DNA of 64,000 nt, from NCBI GenBank assembly GCA_007115705.1, contig QXEO01000334.1, forward strand, positions 1,211,567 through 1,275,566, written 5' to 3'. How positions within the stretch are numbered: the stretch's first letter is position 1; each line of letters begins with the position of its first letter. The translations under genes were made by a program, and so were the position numbers. The notes beneath the pieces are model-generated. The model made no database searches and was not told the DNA's origin. It was given only the letters and a program-made list of their open reading frames with translations. The stretch is from Dactylis glomerata (Eukaryota; Streptophyta; Magnoliopsida; Poales; Poaceae). Positions 10,701 through 21,002 of the stretch are shown piece by piece.

Positions 10701-11760
10701 TTAAAACTAATCCCGAAGGTAAAACTAAGGAGAGCGTGCCGACGGCCATCACATCAACTTTTGATCCATTGCCAACGCGCATCGTCACCTCATCTCTTGC
10801 TAGCCGCCGTCTATTCCGTAGCTCCTGTTTCGAGTTACAAATATTAGCAACTGAACCAGTATCATATACCCAGGCACTACAACGAGCGCTAGTAAGGTAG
10901 ACATCAATAACATGTATATCAAATATACCTTTGATGGTGCCAGCCTTCTTGTCCGCTAAGTACTTCGGACAGTTGCGCTTCCAGTGACCCTTGACCTTGC
11001 AATAGAAGCACTCAGTGTCCGGCTTAGGTCCAGACTTGAGCTTCTTCTCAGCAGGGGCAACGTGCTTGCCTTTGCCTTTCTTGAAAGATCCCTTTGCACC
11101 TTTAGCTTTCTTAAAGCTAGTGGTCTTGTTGACCATCAACACATGATTGTCTTTCTTGATATCCACCTCCGCAGCTTTCAGCTTAGCGAAGAGCTCAGTG
11201 ATCGTATCAGTGGAACCAATTTGATTATGAGTAACTACAAAACCTTTGTAGCTAGGAGGGAGTGATTGCAGAACTCTGTCAATCTTGAGCTCCTCTGGAA
11301 TCTTGCAGTCCAGTTGCTCAAGGCGTTGAGTGTAGCCCGACATCTTAATGGCGTGCTCACTAACGGAACTCCCTTCCTCCATCTTGCAGTTAAAGAACTT
11401 CTCAGAGATCTCATATCTCTCAGAACGGGCTTGAGTCTGAAACATGGTTTTCAGTTCCTCAAGTATCTCATAAGGCCCGCGGTACTTCTCAAAACGATTT
11501 TGAAGTTCCGGTTCCATAGAAAACAGCATGGTACTCATAATCACATCACAATCATCTCTACGAGCATTGAAGTCAGCAAGTTCTTCAGTTTTCGCAGTTG
11601 CAGCAGGGGTGTCACCTAGCGCTTTGTCAAGTACATAGGCTTTTTGTCCGCCAGCGAGTATGATTCTCAGATTGCGGAACCAGTTGGTGAAGTTAGACCC
11701 ATTGTTCTTAAGCTTTTCTTTCTCAGCAAACACGTTGAAGTTGAAGTTGGACTTAGCCAT
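7777..11760 (-). CDS. Copia Gag-Pol polyprotein, complete
   Basis: A single uninterrupted 1327-residue frame in the normal Copia order. The Gag N-terminus (MAKSNFNFNVFAEKEKLKNN) is followed by a CCHC zinc knuckle at 251-264 (CFYCKVKGHWKRNC) that binds RNA. An aspartic protease has its DTG at 300-302. Integrase has zinc ligands H438, H443, C469 and C472 and catalytic D499, D562 and E598, with the expected 35-residue spacing. Reverse transcriptase includes KARLVAKGF, QMDVKTAFLNG and YVDDILIIGND. RNase H includes DASFDTDPDD and TEAEYMAASEA. I find no frameshift, stop or lost catalytic residue, so this copy could still encode all enzymes. The start is the first Met, 1.2 kb downstream of the primer site, as in BARE elements. 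Confidence 0.96.
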   Translation of the reverse strand: MAKSNFNFNVFAEKEKLKNNGSNFTNWFRNLRIILAGGQKAYVLDKALGDTPAATAKTEELADFNARRDDCDVIMSTMLFSMEPELQNRFEKYRGPYEILEELKTMFQTQARSERYEISEKFFNCKMEEGSSVSEHAIKMSGYTQRLEQLDCKIPEELKIDRVLQSLPPSYKGFVVTHNQIGSTDTITELFAKLKAAEVDIKKDNHVLMVNKTTSFKKAKGAKGSFKKGKGKHVAPAEKKLKSGPKPDTECFYCKVKGHWKRNCPKYLADKKAGTIKGIFDIHVIDVYLTSARCSAWVYDTGSVANICNSKQELRNRRRLARDEVTMRVGNGSKVDVMAVGTLSLVLPSGLVLNLNKCYYVPALSMNIISGSCLLQDGYSFKSENNGCSIYMNNIFYGHAPVVNGLFLLNLESNETHIHNIEAKRCKVDSDNPTYLWHCRLGHIGVKRMKKLHSDGLLESLDFESFDTCEPCLMGKMIKTPFSGIMERATDLLEIIHTDVCGPMSISTRGGYRYFLTFTDDLSRYGYIYLMKHKSETFEKFKEFQNEVENHRNRKIKFLRSDRGGEYLSYDFLTHLKASGIVSQLTPPGTPQRNGVSERRNRTLLDMVRSMMSLTDLPLSFWGYALETAAFTLNRAPSKSVKTTPYELWFGAKPKLSFLKVWGCKAYVKKLMPDKLEPKAEKCVFIGYPKETIGYTFYHRSEGKVFVAKNGSFLEKEFLSKEVSGRKVELDEVIEPSLELESSAAPEIVPAPPASTREEANDKDHETSNDATTELRRSTRSRATPEWYGNPVLTVLLLDNSEPANYEEAMMSPDSEKWLEAMKSELGSMSENQVWTLVDPPSDRKAVECKWIFKKKTDADGNVTVYKARLVAKGFRQVQGVDYDETFSPVAMFKSIRILLAIAAFHDYEIWQMDVKTAFLNGNIDEELYMMQPEGFVDPKDANKVCKLQRSIYGLKQASRSWNLRFDQVIKNFGFVPNCYEACIYKKVSGSSVTFLVLYVDDILIIGNDIDMLNDVKSYLNKCFSMKDLGEAAYILGIKIYRDRERRLIALSQSTYLDKVLKRFRMDKAKKGSLPMLSGKILSKAQCPATVKDRETMSKVPYASAIGSIMYAMLCTRPDVSNALSLTSRYQSDPGVEHWTAVKNILKYLNRTKEMFLVYGGDEELVVKGYVDASFDTDPDDSKSQTGYVYILNGGAVSWRSCKQSVIAGSTTEAEYMAASEASSEGVWIRNFITELGVVPNVLDPLEILCDNTGAIALAKEPRYHPKTKHINRRFHIIRDYIADGDLKISKVHTDLNVADPLTKPLPRAKHDQHLNAMGVRLLPDVN

Positions 11761-12947
11761 TTGATCTACAACATTGCAAGTACAATTTAGACTATGTTCA
11801 TGATAACTAGTTCAACTTAATCAAATTACTAGATGAACTCCCACTAAATTCAACATCCCTCAAGTTGTTTAGTGAACACGATCCAAATTCACCACACCTA
11901 ATCCGATCTTCACGAGAAGAGATGTGGTTTCAATGGTGGACAACTCAGTGTCGATCATATCATTCATATGACTCATGTTTAACCTTTCGGTTCGTGTGTT
12001 CCGAGGCCATGTCTGTACATGCTAGGCTCGTCAAGTCAAACCCAAGTATTATCCACGTGTGCAAAACTGGCTTGCACCCGTTGTATGTGAACGTAGAGTT
12101 TATAGCACCCGATCATCACGAGGTGCTTGAAAACGACGAACTTTCGCAACGGCGCATACGAGGGGAGAACACAATTTTATCTTGATCTTTTAAGTGAGGA
12201 ATCATCTTATAATGCTACCGTCGCGATCTAAGCATAATAAGATACATAAAAGGATAAACATCACATGCATATAATTTTATGTGACATGGTATAGCCAATC
12301 TCCGCGCCATGATCTCCATCTTGTGCGCGCCGGCATGATCTCCATCACTCCACCATGATTGCCTCCACCACAAATAGCAACTACAACTATTGCTAACTAT
12401 TTAGCGATAAAGTAAAGCTATTACATGGCGTATAAGAAGTTGACACGCAGGTCATACATAATTATAAAGACAACCATATGGCTCCAGCCGGTTGTGAACT
12501 CATCGACATGCAAGTCGTGAAATATTACAAAACATGATCATCGCATACATCACATATATCACATCACATCTTGTGGCCATACCATATCACAAAACACTCC
12601 CTACAAAAACAAGTTAGACGCCTCTACTTTGTTGTTGCAAGTTTTACGTGGCTTATGGGAGTAGCAAGCTAAGAACGATTCTTACCTACGAAAAGCCACA
12701 ACGGTGATATTATGGTTGCTAACATCCGATGTAAGTCCCATGCCACCAGCCGCATGTATGGAACAAGCCACACGTCAAGTGCGGAGCCGGTCTCGCGAAC
12801 GCGGTCGCGTAAAGTTGGCCTGGACCGCTTCGATCTCACTATACCGCGCCATAAGAGATACACAACAAGAGGTTTGCAACAGAAAACATCAACGCCCGCA
12901 ACAAACATGTTGCGTTCTACTCGTGAAACACATCTACGCAAAGACCT
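11761..12947 (-). other. Untranslated leader of the Copia element
   Basis: About 1.2 kb between primer site and Gag start, with no long frame. A leader of this length, carrying packaging and dimerisation signals, is normal for BARE-type elements. I see no separate gene. Confidence 0.75.
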
Positions 12948-12960
12948 GGCTCTGATACCA
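12948..12960 (-). other. Primer-binding site, initiator tRNA-Met type
   Basis: The minus strand reads TGGTATCAGAGCC starting one base after the 5' LTR. This is the classic Copia initiator-methionine tRNA primer site. Confidence 0.93.
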
Positions 12961-12961
12961 C

Positions 12962-14556
12962 TGAAGGGTTTCGTAGCATAGTAAACAAAAATTTTCCTAC
13001 GCAACGAACAAGAAAACCAAGATCTAATCTAGGAGATGTAATCAACGAGAGAGGTAGATGAGATCTTCATACCCTTGAAGATTCGCACAGCGGAAACGTT
13101 CAAGAGAACGTGGTTGACGTAGTCGTACTCGCCTTCTCCTCCTCGCGATCCGATCCGATCCTACGCCGCAAGTGGCGGCGCCTCCGAGAGTTGCACACGT
13201 GCGGTGCAGCGACGTCTCCTCCTTCCTCGTTCCAGCAAGTATGGTGGAGAGATAGATTGGATCGGCAGCACGACGGCGTGGTGCTTATGGTGGAGAGTTT
13301 CTGCGGCAGGGCTTCGCCTACGCGCAGTCACGAGAGAGAGAGAGGGAGAGCAGCAGGGGCGGCTAGGGTTTGGGTCTTCAGGTTAGGGAGGGCTGCGCCC
13401 CCTGCCCCCCCTTATATGGAGGGCTGGGCGGCCAGCATAGCCCCCTCCTCCAATCCCTAGCCGACTTGGATAAGGAGGAGTGGGGGGCAAGTTTCCCCCC
13501 TTTCCTTATTTGAAGTTTCCTTTAGGGTTACCCCTTGGGCTTGGCCGGCTGGGCCTTAGGGGCCTTGTGCACCTGGCCCAAGGCGGCCAGGGCACTTCCC
13601 CTTAGGCCCACGCAGGCCTCCGTCAAGTGGGCCCACGTTGGTCCCACTCCGGAACCTTCTAGAACCTTCCGGTACAATACCGATAAACTCCGAAACCTTT
13701 CCGGAATCCAAAAAACTGCTTTCCTTTATATGAATCTTATTCTCTGGACCATTCCGGAACCTCTCGTGACGTCCTGGATCTCATCCGAGACTCCGAACTA
13801 AAACTCATAAACCAATTATCCATTCTATCCTAGCATCGATACACGTTAAGTGTGTGACCCTACGGGTTTGAGAATATGCAGACATGATCTTCTATCAATA
13901 ATCAATAGCGGGATCTGGAAACCCATATTGACTCCCACATATTCATCGATAATCATATCGAATGAACCACGATGTCAGGATTCAATTAATCCCGTATATG
14001 TATTCCCTTCGTCACACGATATTTTACTTGCCCGAGATTTGATCGTCGGTATCGCCATACCTAGTTCAATCTCGTTCACAGCAAGTACTTTACTCGTTCC
14101 GTAATCCGATATCACTTCGTGATTAACTCCTTAACCACATGCTTGCAAGCGGTGTTGATATCGATTACCGAGTGGGCCCGAAGTATATCTCTCCGACTTG
14201 GGAGGGACAAATTCCTTCTCGATACATACAACTCAACAAGTACTTTCTGATCACCTGAGAGACACCTTTATTATCACCCTCACATAGGATGACGTTTGAT
14301 GACTTCAAAGCTTTCTTCCGATACTAGGGAGTTGTATTATCTTATGGTCTAAGGAATACAATACATGACATAGGAAAAGCTTCGCAAAGATGAACACGAT
14401 GACACGATCTAATTGCTCTGCTTTATTTAGGTCTGTCCATCATATCATTCTCCTAATGATATGATCTCATTATTAATTGACAACACATGTCTATGGTTAG
14501 GAAACCTTAACCATCATTAATCAATGAGCTAGTCCAAAGAGGCGTACTAGGGACAC
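12962..14556 (-). repeat. 5' LTR of the Copia element, outer end missing
   Basis: It matches 6019-7615 almost base for base, then stops at GGGACAC (14556). The outermost 133 bases of U3, including the TGTTGG terminus, are absent and unrelated LTR sequence follows. The TATA-like CCATATAAGG (about 13410-13419, minus strand) and roughly 1.1 kb upstream of it are kept, so the promoter may still work. Confidence 0.92.
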
Positions 14557-15482
14557 AAGGTCTATGATTGACTTTATGCCGGGTTATCAAGGAAGGCCCT
14601 GGCCGGAATATAAGAGCATCGGCCAGGCCGGCATATAATGTATATCCCGGCTGATACTTGGATATGCCGGCATAGCCGGAATACTGATATATGTGTGCCG
14701 GCATCTACTCAGATATGCCGGCCTAACCATTTGGTGTGTTGTGCAGGAGCAGGGGAGGCCGGATTACCCGACCCTCGTAGGTCGTTGGTCCGGCATATAT
14801 GTCCTGGGTATGGCCAACGGTCATATCCGGGATACTTAAGTCAACCAAGGTGTCACATCCCTACAATCAAGGAAGAAAACATCCAAGCATGGTAGCACAG
14901 TAAGATGACAGGGTGCACAGTGGAGGTTACCTACCCTCACTGTGCACAAGTACGAGCTTACCGCACAGAGGTAAGGCCACAGTTCAAGAGGTACAAGGTA
15001 CAGGGATATGACGTCCCATCGAGAGCAATCAGGGGCGAAGTCAAGGGTCTCTGCCATCGCCACCAACTCCTGTTTGGAGTGTAGCCCTTGTCTTGTGGTC
15101 TCGTATGACCGTTGTAACCCTGGCCACCACTATATAAGGTGGCATAGGGAGCCCTGGTAAAGGGTTGAACATTGGTTAAAAGTTAGAAGGTAGGTAGCTG
15201 GAAGAAGGTTAGAAGGTTGAAGGTTTCTACACTTAGCAGTTCGTCTTCCTTCTCTAGTAGAGAGCTTGGAAGCACCATTGTGGTGTACTACATCGATCCA
15301 TATATACAATCAGTAGAGCAGGAGTAGGGGTGTTATCTCCTTACGAGAGCCCCGAACCTGGGTAGATCAGTGTCTCTTCCTGTCGTGCTTTTTAGCTCGT
15401 TCCCCTCTCCCGAATCCTCCAGCATCTAGTCGGCCCCCATTTAAGCCATCCTATGGCATATGTTGTTTCACCACGACGACAC
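14557..15482 (+). repeat. LTR fragment of a Gypsy-type element
   Basis: Sequence with the usual layout of the 3' two-thirds of a Gypsy LTR. A TATA box (CTATATAAGG, 15130-15139) is followed by the phrase GAGTAGGGGTGTTATCTCC and CCCCGAACCTGGGTAGATC near 15325-15370, which matches the equivalent part of the LTRs of A and B. A terminus ending CACGACGACA at 15482 is plausible. The left 250 bases contain many GCCGG and ATATGCCGG copies. No clear TG start or target duplication is visible, so it is treated as truncated. No gene. Confidence 0.6.
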
Positions 15483-17514
15483 CGGCGGGCTGCGCCAGGC
15501 GATGAGAGGCGCGCTTGGCAATCTCGTCGGCTTCCACGTTCTCTCCCCTCGGGATGTGCTTCAGCTCCAAGCCTTGGAAGCGTTTTTCCATCTTTCGATG
15601 CTCCTCGAGATAAGCCGCCATGTGCTCATCCCTTGGAGTGTAGCTCTTGTTCGAGAAGTTCACAACCAGCTGTGAATCTCCCTTGACGATGAGGCGCTTG
15701 ATTCCCAAAGCGTTTGCTGCCCTTAGGCCAGCAAGTAGTCCGTCGTACTCCGCGATGTTGTTGGAGACCTTGCTCTCAGGCGCGAAGCAGAGCTGCACAG
15801 CGTAGAAAAGCTTGTCTCCAGAGGGAGAGGTTAGGACAGCACCGGCTCCCGCGCCGGGGAGGTTGAAGGCGCCGTCGAAGTGCATGACCCAGAGGCCTGG
15901 GGCCTCCTCTCCAGGGAGAGTTGACTCCACCTCTGGAGGCTCGTCTACGAACGGATCAGTCCATTCTGCAGTGAACTCGGCCAAAGCCTTGCTCTTGATT
16001 ACCTTTGTAGTTTCGAAGGAGATCTCGAAAGGCTGAAGCTCCACAGCCCACTCAGCCACCCGCCCGGTGACATTGGGGTTGCGGAGGACGGTTTCTAGGG
16101 GCCGATCGGTTACCACCTTAATCGGGTGACCCTGGAAGTAGTGGCGTAGCTTCCGCGAGGCGATGAGCAAGGTGTAGAGCAACTTTTGCTGCATTGTGTA
16201 GCGCTCCCGCGCGTCGCGCAGTACCGTGCTGACGAAGTACACAGGCTTTTGCACCTTGACGACACCCTCGGAAGGCTCCTCCTCAGGAGGCTTTTGAGCG
16301 TTGCTCTGAGAGAGCGGCTCGGTTGGTGAAGATCCCTCGGGCGGCTCCTCTCGAGAGGCGGGAGGTGAAGCGGCCTCTTCCTCGCGAGGAGCCCCCGAGC
16401 TTGGAGGAGTGACCTCCTCCTTGGCGATTACCTTGACGTCCCGCTCCACGACGAGAACGGCACTTGCAGTCCTTGGAGTTGCCACGATGTAGAGTAGCAA
16501 GGGCTCGCGGGGGGTTGGGGCAACCATGATCGGTGGGCTCGTGAGGTACCTTTTTAACTCGGCGAAGGCCTTGTCGGCTTCTGGAGTCCACTCGAACTTC
16601 CCGGTTCGCTTCATGAGCTTGAAGAAGGGCAAAGCTTTTTCCCCACTCCTCGCGATGAAGCGCCCCAGGGCTGCCATGCACCCCGCGAGGCGTTGCATTT
16701 CCTTGAGATTGCGCGGAGGACGCATTTCTTCGATGGCCTTGACCTTGTCGGGGTTCGCCTCTATCCCGCGATTGGACACGAGGAACCCCAATAGTTTTCC
16801 CGACGGTACGCCGAAGGCGCACTTGGCGGGGTTGAGCTTGATGTTTACCTTCCTCAGGTTGACGAATGTTTCCTCCAGATCCTCGATGAAGGTGTGACCC
16901 TCGCGAGTCTTGACGACGATGTCGTCGACGTAGGCTTCCGCATTCCTTCCCATCTGAGCCCCCAGGGCCTTACGCATGAGCCTTTGGAATGTAGCTCCTG
17001 CGTTCTTTAGGCCGAAGGGCATGCAAACGTAGCAGTACACCCCACAGGGCGTGATGAAGGCGGTCTTCTCTTCGTCCTCCTTTGCCATCTTGATCTGATG
17101 ATAGCCGGAGAAAGCATCCAAGAAGCAAAGGAGGTCGCAGCCGGCGGTGGAGTCGACGATTTGATCTATCCTCGGGAGAGGGTAAGGATCCTTGGGACAG
17201 GCCTTGTTGAGACTTGTGAAGTCCACGCAGAGGCGCCCACTGCCATTTACCTTTGGGACGACCACCGGATTAGCGATCCAGGTGGGGTGGGCCACCTCGC
17301 GTATTAACTTGGCCTTCTTTAGCTTCTCTATTTCCTTGACGATGAAGTCTTGCTTCTCTTGCGCTTGCTTCCTGGTCTTCTACTTCACGGGGTGTGCCTA
17401 AGGGCACACGGCTAGGTGGTGCTCAATCACCTCCCTGAGAACGCCGGGCATATCTGACGGAGTCCAAGCGAACATGTCAGAATTTGCCCGCAGGAAGGTG
17501 ACGAGCGCGCTTTC
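15483..17514 (-). pseudogene. Reverse transcriptase and RNase H of element B', truncated
   Basis: This continues in the frame of the protease segment after the conserved UAG. Two further stops, TAG at 17398-17400 and at 17380-17382, replace CAG codons that are intact in B. From 17295 the frame is open: HPTWIANPVVVPK, the active-site YVDDIVVK, then a standard RNase H and a second archaeal-type RNase H (MHFDGAFNLPGAGAGAVL, NNIAEYDGLLAGL, KGDSQLVVNF). After HRLAQPAG the match with B ends and foreign sequence adds a short tail. The dual RNase H is typical of the Tat clade. Non-functional because of stops and loss of integrase. Confidence 0.9.
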
Positions 17515-18171
17515 CTATTTGGGGGAAAGCCCTGCCCCGATGGTGACGTAGTTGTCGCAGCCCCCAGCCTGAAGCGGGACCTTCTTGGTTGCCGAGCGCT
17601 CCTGGGTAAACTGGGGCCTCCTGCCGGAGGGTACCGCAGCTTCCCCAATGCTCATGTCCAGCATTGGATGGACCAGGTCCTCGCTTGGAGTAGGCGATGC
17701 AGAGGCGGCGAACTTCTTCCCTGTCGAACCCAAAGGGTGGGGCTCGAGAGAGGCCTTCTTTGCCGCAGCCCGCTCTTGGGATACGAGCTGCTTCTTCCTC
17801 GCGAGGTCGCCGGAGTGTTCCAGTAGATCTTCGTCGGCGGGGAACATGGTGGCGGCCTCGCGGTAGACATGCTCAACTGATCGGAGAGCATCCTTCTCAT
17901 TGCAGCGCACGGTGATCGTGCCATTGGTGCCCGGAATCTTGAGGACGTTGAAGCCATGGTGCGTTGCTGCCATGAACCTAGCCAAGGCTGGGTAGCCGAG
18001 GATGGCATTGTAAGGCAGGGCGATGTAGGCGACGTCGAAGTCGAGGCTTTCCGTCCTGTAGTTGTCCCGGGTGCCGAAGGTGACGGGCAGGCTTACCTGC
18101 CCAATTGGCGTTGTAGATCCCTCGGTTACCCCGAAGAACGGCCGAGTTGGCATGAGCCGGTGGTATGGCAC
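17515..18171 (-). pseudogene. Protease C-terminal part of element B'
   Basis: This is the downstream half of the retroviral-type aspartic protease and a linker. It begins just after a TAG and ends at the UAG 17515-17517 that all three related copies share (GLSPK-stop). It contains VSLPVTFGTRDNYRTESLDF and ILGYPALARFMAATHH, the C-terminal protease block. In frame with gag upstream and reverse transcriptase downstream. Confidence 0.85.
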
Positions 18172-20028
18172 CTACATCTTTTCAAAGATCTCGACGGAGA
18201 TGATGTTGAGGCCCGCCCCTCCGTCGATGAGAGTGCGATTGACGGCGACGTTGTTGATGGTTGGCGTGCACAAGAGGGGGATTGTGCCCACGCCCCTTGT
18301 GGAAGCCGGATGATCCTCCTCGTCAAAGCCAATCTTGCACGTCGACCACTTCATCAGGCGATTGCCGAAGTTGGGCTGTGCCGCCGCGATCTCTCGCGAC
18401 AGCTGTTTGAAGTGCCGATTTGACAGAGGAGCCTGAGCTCCACCCAGGAGGCAAGCGACGAAGTCTCGCGGCTCTTGATGGCCCCCCTGGTTCTCCTCCT
18501 GACGATCGTTTGCTGGTGGGGGCAGCGGCAGCGGCTCGGGATCGTCTCGAGACAGACCCCCACGGCGGCGACCTTCCTCGCGGTCGTCGTCGCGGCGATC
18601 GCCCCGGGATCCACTCTTGCCGTTGCTGCGGCCACCCCCGCGACGCTTGGCGACGCCATTTTCCTCGTGAAACTTCCGGACAATCCAACAATCCTCGGTA
18701 TTGTGGGTGTCCTTCTTGTGGATAATGCAGTAGCGGCGACGTCGACCTTTATCGCGATCGGAGCGGTCCCCGCGGCGTTGCTTATGATCTGGCTCCGCCG
18801 CGAGGGCTGCAGCCTCCTTTCGCTTGGGGTCCTTGGACTTCGGCTTTGGGGGAGGCGCCTCCGGCAGATTGTGCACGAAGAGCCTCCCCTCCTCAGCCTT
18901 GGCGCAGCGGTCGGCGATCTCGAAGAGCCTGACGACGGAAGTCAGCTCATCATTCACAGACAGCTTCTCCCGCATCTTGACGTCGGAGACGCCCGTGGAG
19001 AATGCGGAGATGACCTCCTCGTTGGAGATCCTGGGAATCTTGTTCCTCATCTGACTGAAGCGCTGGATGTATTGACGAAGCGTCTCGCCCTTGTACTGAC
19101 GCACCGCTTTAAGATCATTCTTAGTTGCGGGGCGCTCGTACGTGGGCATGAAGTTGGCAACGAACTGACGACATAAATCCTTCCACGACGTCACGGATTC
19201 GTGAGGAAGATTCATGAGCCAAGTTCGCAGAGCGTCCTTGAGGGCCATGGGGAACCAATTGGCCATGGCGCGCTGATCTCCACGCGCAGCCTGGACGGCG
19301 ACGACGTAGAGTTGGAGGAATTCGACAGGATTTGTGGTCCCGTCGTAATGCGCGCTGATGTCTGGCTTGAACTTGTCAGGCCAGACGACGTAGCGCTGCT
19401 GGCGAGTGAGGGCAAGACACCCGGGGTTGTAGATCGGGATGCCGGGGGTCCTGACGTTCTTGCCAGCTTCGCCGATGTCATCGATGGCGCGGTCATGATT
19501 TTCGCGGCGGCGCTCGAGGGAGACGCGTGCGTCTTCCGGAGCGCGTTGGACGATTTGGCAGCTGGGCTCCCCGCGCGGCGAAGATGCGGCGCGGGAAACC
19601 ACCCTCTTAGCCTTGTTGGTCATCCCATCTCCGGCGCCCGGGGCGCGATGCCCCACCGCCGGATCTGGGCTCCCCGCGCCCTGGGCTCCTCCCAAGGCCG
19701 GGTCTTCGTTGGCGATGGCGACGAGCTCGGCGATTCGAGCGCGCCACCCCTCACGCCCGTCGTCGGTGGGTTGATAGCGCAGCAGCTCCTGCGCCATGGC
19801 GAGTGCCTGCGCAGGAGACAGCTGACTCCCAGAACGAGCGCGAGAAGTGGCGGTGGCGGTGAAGGAGAGCGAAGGCTCTGTCCGCCCGGACGGGAGGTAG
19901 GAAGACTCCAGATCTTCCTCCTCTTCCTCCTCGGCCGAAGCTTCATGACGACGGAAGATGTGCTCGGTTTGCCCCTGAACAGCATTGCGACGGCGAAGAC
20001 GCTCGAGCCTTGCGTTGGCATCGGCCAT
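18172..20028 (-). pseudogene. Gag and protease N-terminus of element B'
   Basis: A 618-codon frame from MADANARLERLRRRN. A capsid block lies in the middle (NPVEFLQLYVVAVQAARGD, LCRQFVANFMPTYERP, LRQYIQRFSQMRNKIPRI). A zinc knuckle of the CX2HX4HX4C type (YCIIHKKDTHNTEDC) follows, then the protease active site DGGAGLNII. TAG 18172-18174 ends the frame early where B has CAG, separating the two halves of the protease. It packages the element's RNA and would be cleaved by the protease. Apart from that stop the Gag part looks intact. Confidence 0.9.
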
Positions 20029-20060
20029 GTCGAAGCAGATCTAGAAGAAAACACACCACA

Positions 20061-20080
20061 GCCCCCTACCTGGCGCGCCA
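20061..20080 (-). other. Primer-binding site of element B'
   Basis: The minus strand reads TGGCGCGCCAGGTAGGGGGC, two bases from the LTR end. It is identical to the site in B at 25453-25472. The tRNA is not assigned. Confidence 0.8.
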
Positions 20081-20082
20081 GA

Positions 20083-21002
20083 TGTCGATGGATTTTGTGT
20101 CGCAAGAACATGGGGTACCACGCGACGGACCCAAGGATTCGAACGTAGGGGGCTGAACGTGTGAGATCTTGGATCGCAACGAAACACGGTGACGGAAGCC
20201 TCGATTGTCGAACGCGCTACGCACTGCAGAGAGGGAGACCGAGCTTTACCCAGGTTTAGGGCCCTCGTGGTGAGGTAAAACCCCTACTTCCTGCCTTCTT
20301 GTATTGCGACGCGACACCTCGCGAGGAGTACAAGGCCTTGGTTACAAAGCTCTAGTTGGCCAGAGGTTGAAGAACCTGCGTGCCCAACTAGCAGCTCGAA
20401 GAAGATGAAGATCAGATTCCCCCCCGGCCCCTGTTAAGGGGTGGCCTCTCCCTCCCTTTATAGCGCCAAGGTCCTCCTTCCCCTTATCTTCTTGGGGAAG
20501 GGGTTGCCACACACGGCCAAGGAGGGAGGACAGCTGTAGACTATGTTCTTCTGTAGACTTGGTCTTCGTAGGGTAGCGGCGCCGGTCCACAGGAGTGGGT
20601 GGAGGAGGCTGACGTCCTCCTCTGGCACCCTGCACCGTCCATGCTATATTTAGGGGGGTGGCCAACTGCCACTGTGCCGCTTTGGGCAGGCACAGAGAAA
20701 GTTGGTCTCCTCCCTGTCGGGGGTAGCGTGGGCGGTACGCGGTCTTCTGCCCGCCAGCTTCTTGCTCCGCACGGAAACGTGCTAGGCTGACGTGGGCGTA
20801 CCTCCTCTCCTCACCAGCAGGGGCTCGTGAGGAGGTCTTCTGGTCCTTAGCGGTTTCTGTCGTCGTTCTCCTCACGAGGCGCCTCCTCGTGAGGGTCTTC
20901 TCCGTAGCGAAGATTGTTGATTCTCCCCTGGGCTGAAGATGGGCCGATGACGGGGCCCAGGAGCAGGTGGACCGGGATACCCCGGTATCCAGAACACCGA
21001 CA
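20083..21002 (-). repeat. 5' LTR of element B'
   Basis: 920 bases. On the minus strand it begins TGTCGGTGTTCTGGATACCG at 21002 and ends CATCGACA at 20083. It is the same family as the LTRs at 24554-25450 and 53489-54385. TATA-like CTATAAAGGG on the minus strand lies near 20454-20463. Confidence 0.93.

Larger units (their letters stand above)
6019..14556 (-). mobile_element. BARE-1/WIS-2/Angela-type Ty1/Copia retrotransposon
   Basis: This is a reverse element with 3' LTR 6019-7748, purine tract 7749-7763, one long gag-pol frame, a 1.2-kb leader, a primer site complementary to initiator tRNA-Met and a 5' LTR 12962-14556. Read on its own strand, the LTR begins TGTTGGAATTATGCCCTAGA and ends CTACGAAACCCTTCA, which are the diagnostic ends of this family. 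The 5' LTR lacks its outermost 133 bases. By eye the two LTRs differ at about five substitutions and one indel over 1.6 kb, so the insertion is recent. It interrupts an Athila-type LTR. Confidence 0.95.
15483..21002 (-). mobile_element. Element B': Tat-like Gypsy retrotransposon, 3'-truncated
   Basis: A reverse element of the same family as B: 5' LTR 20083-21002, primer site 20061-20080, gag, protease, reverse transcriptase and RNase H. It ends abruptly at 15483 inside the second RNase H region, so the integrase, the antisense ORF and the 3' LTR seen in B are missing. It carries several stops relative to B. Its 5' end cuts another LTR (21003-22032). The flank GTGGG (21003-21007) has no partner. 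Confidence 0.9.

Noticed and set aside
19201..20148. Long plus-strand frame opposite gag of B' (and similar frames opposite gag and pol of B).
   Set aside because: It is a shadow of the GC-rich gag codon pattern, broken in other copies, with no recognisable domain. It differs from the antisense B3 ORFs, which lie outside gag-pol.
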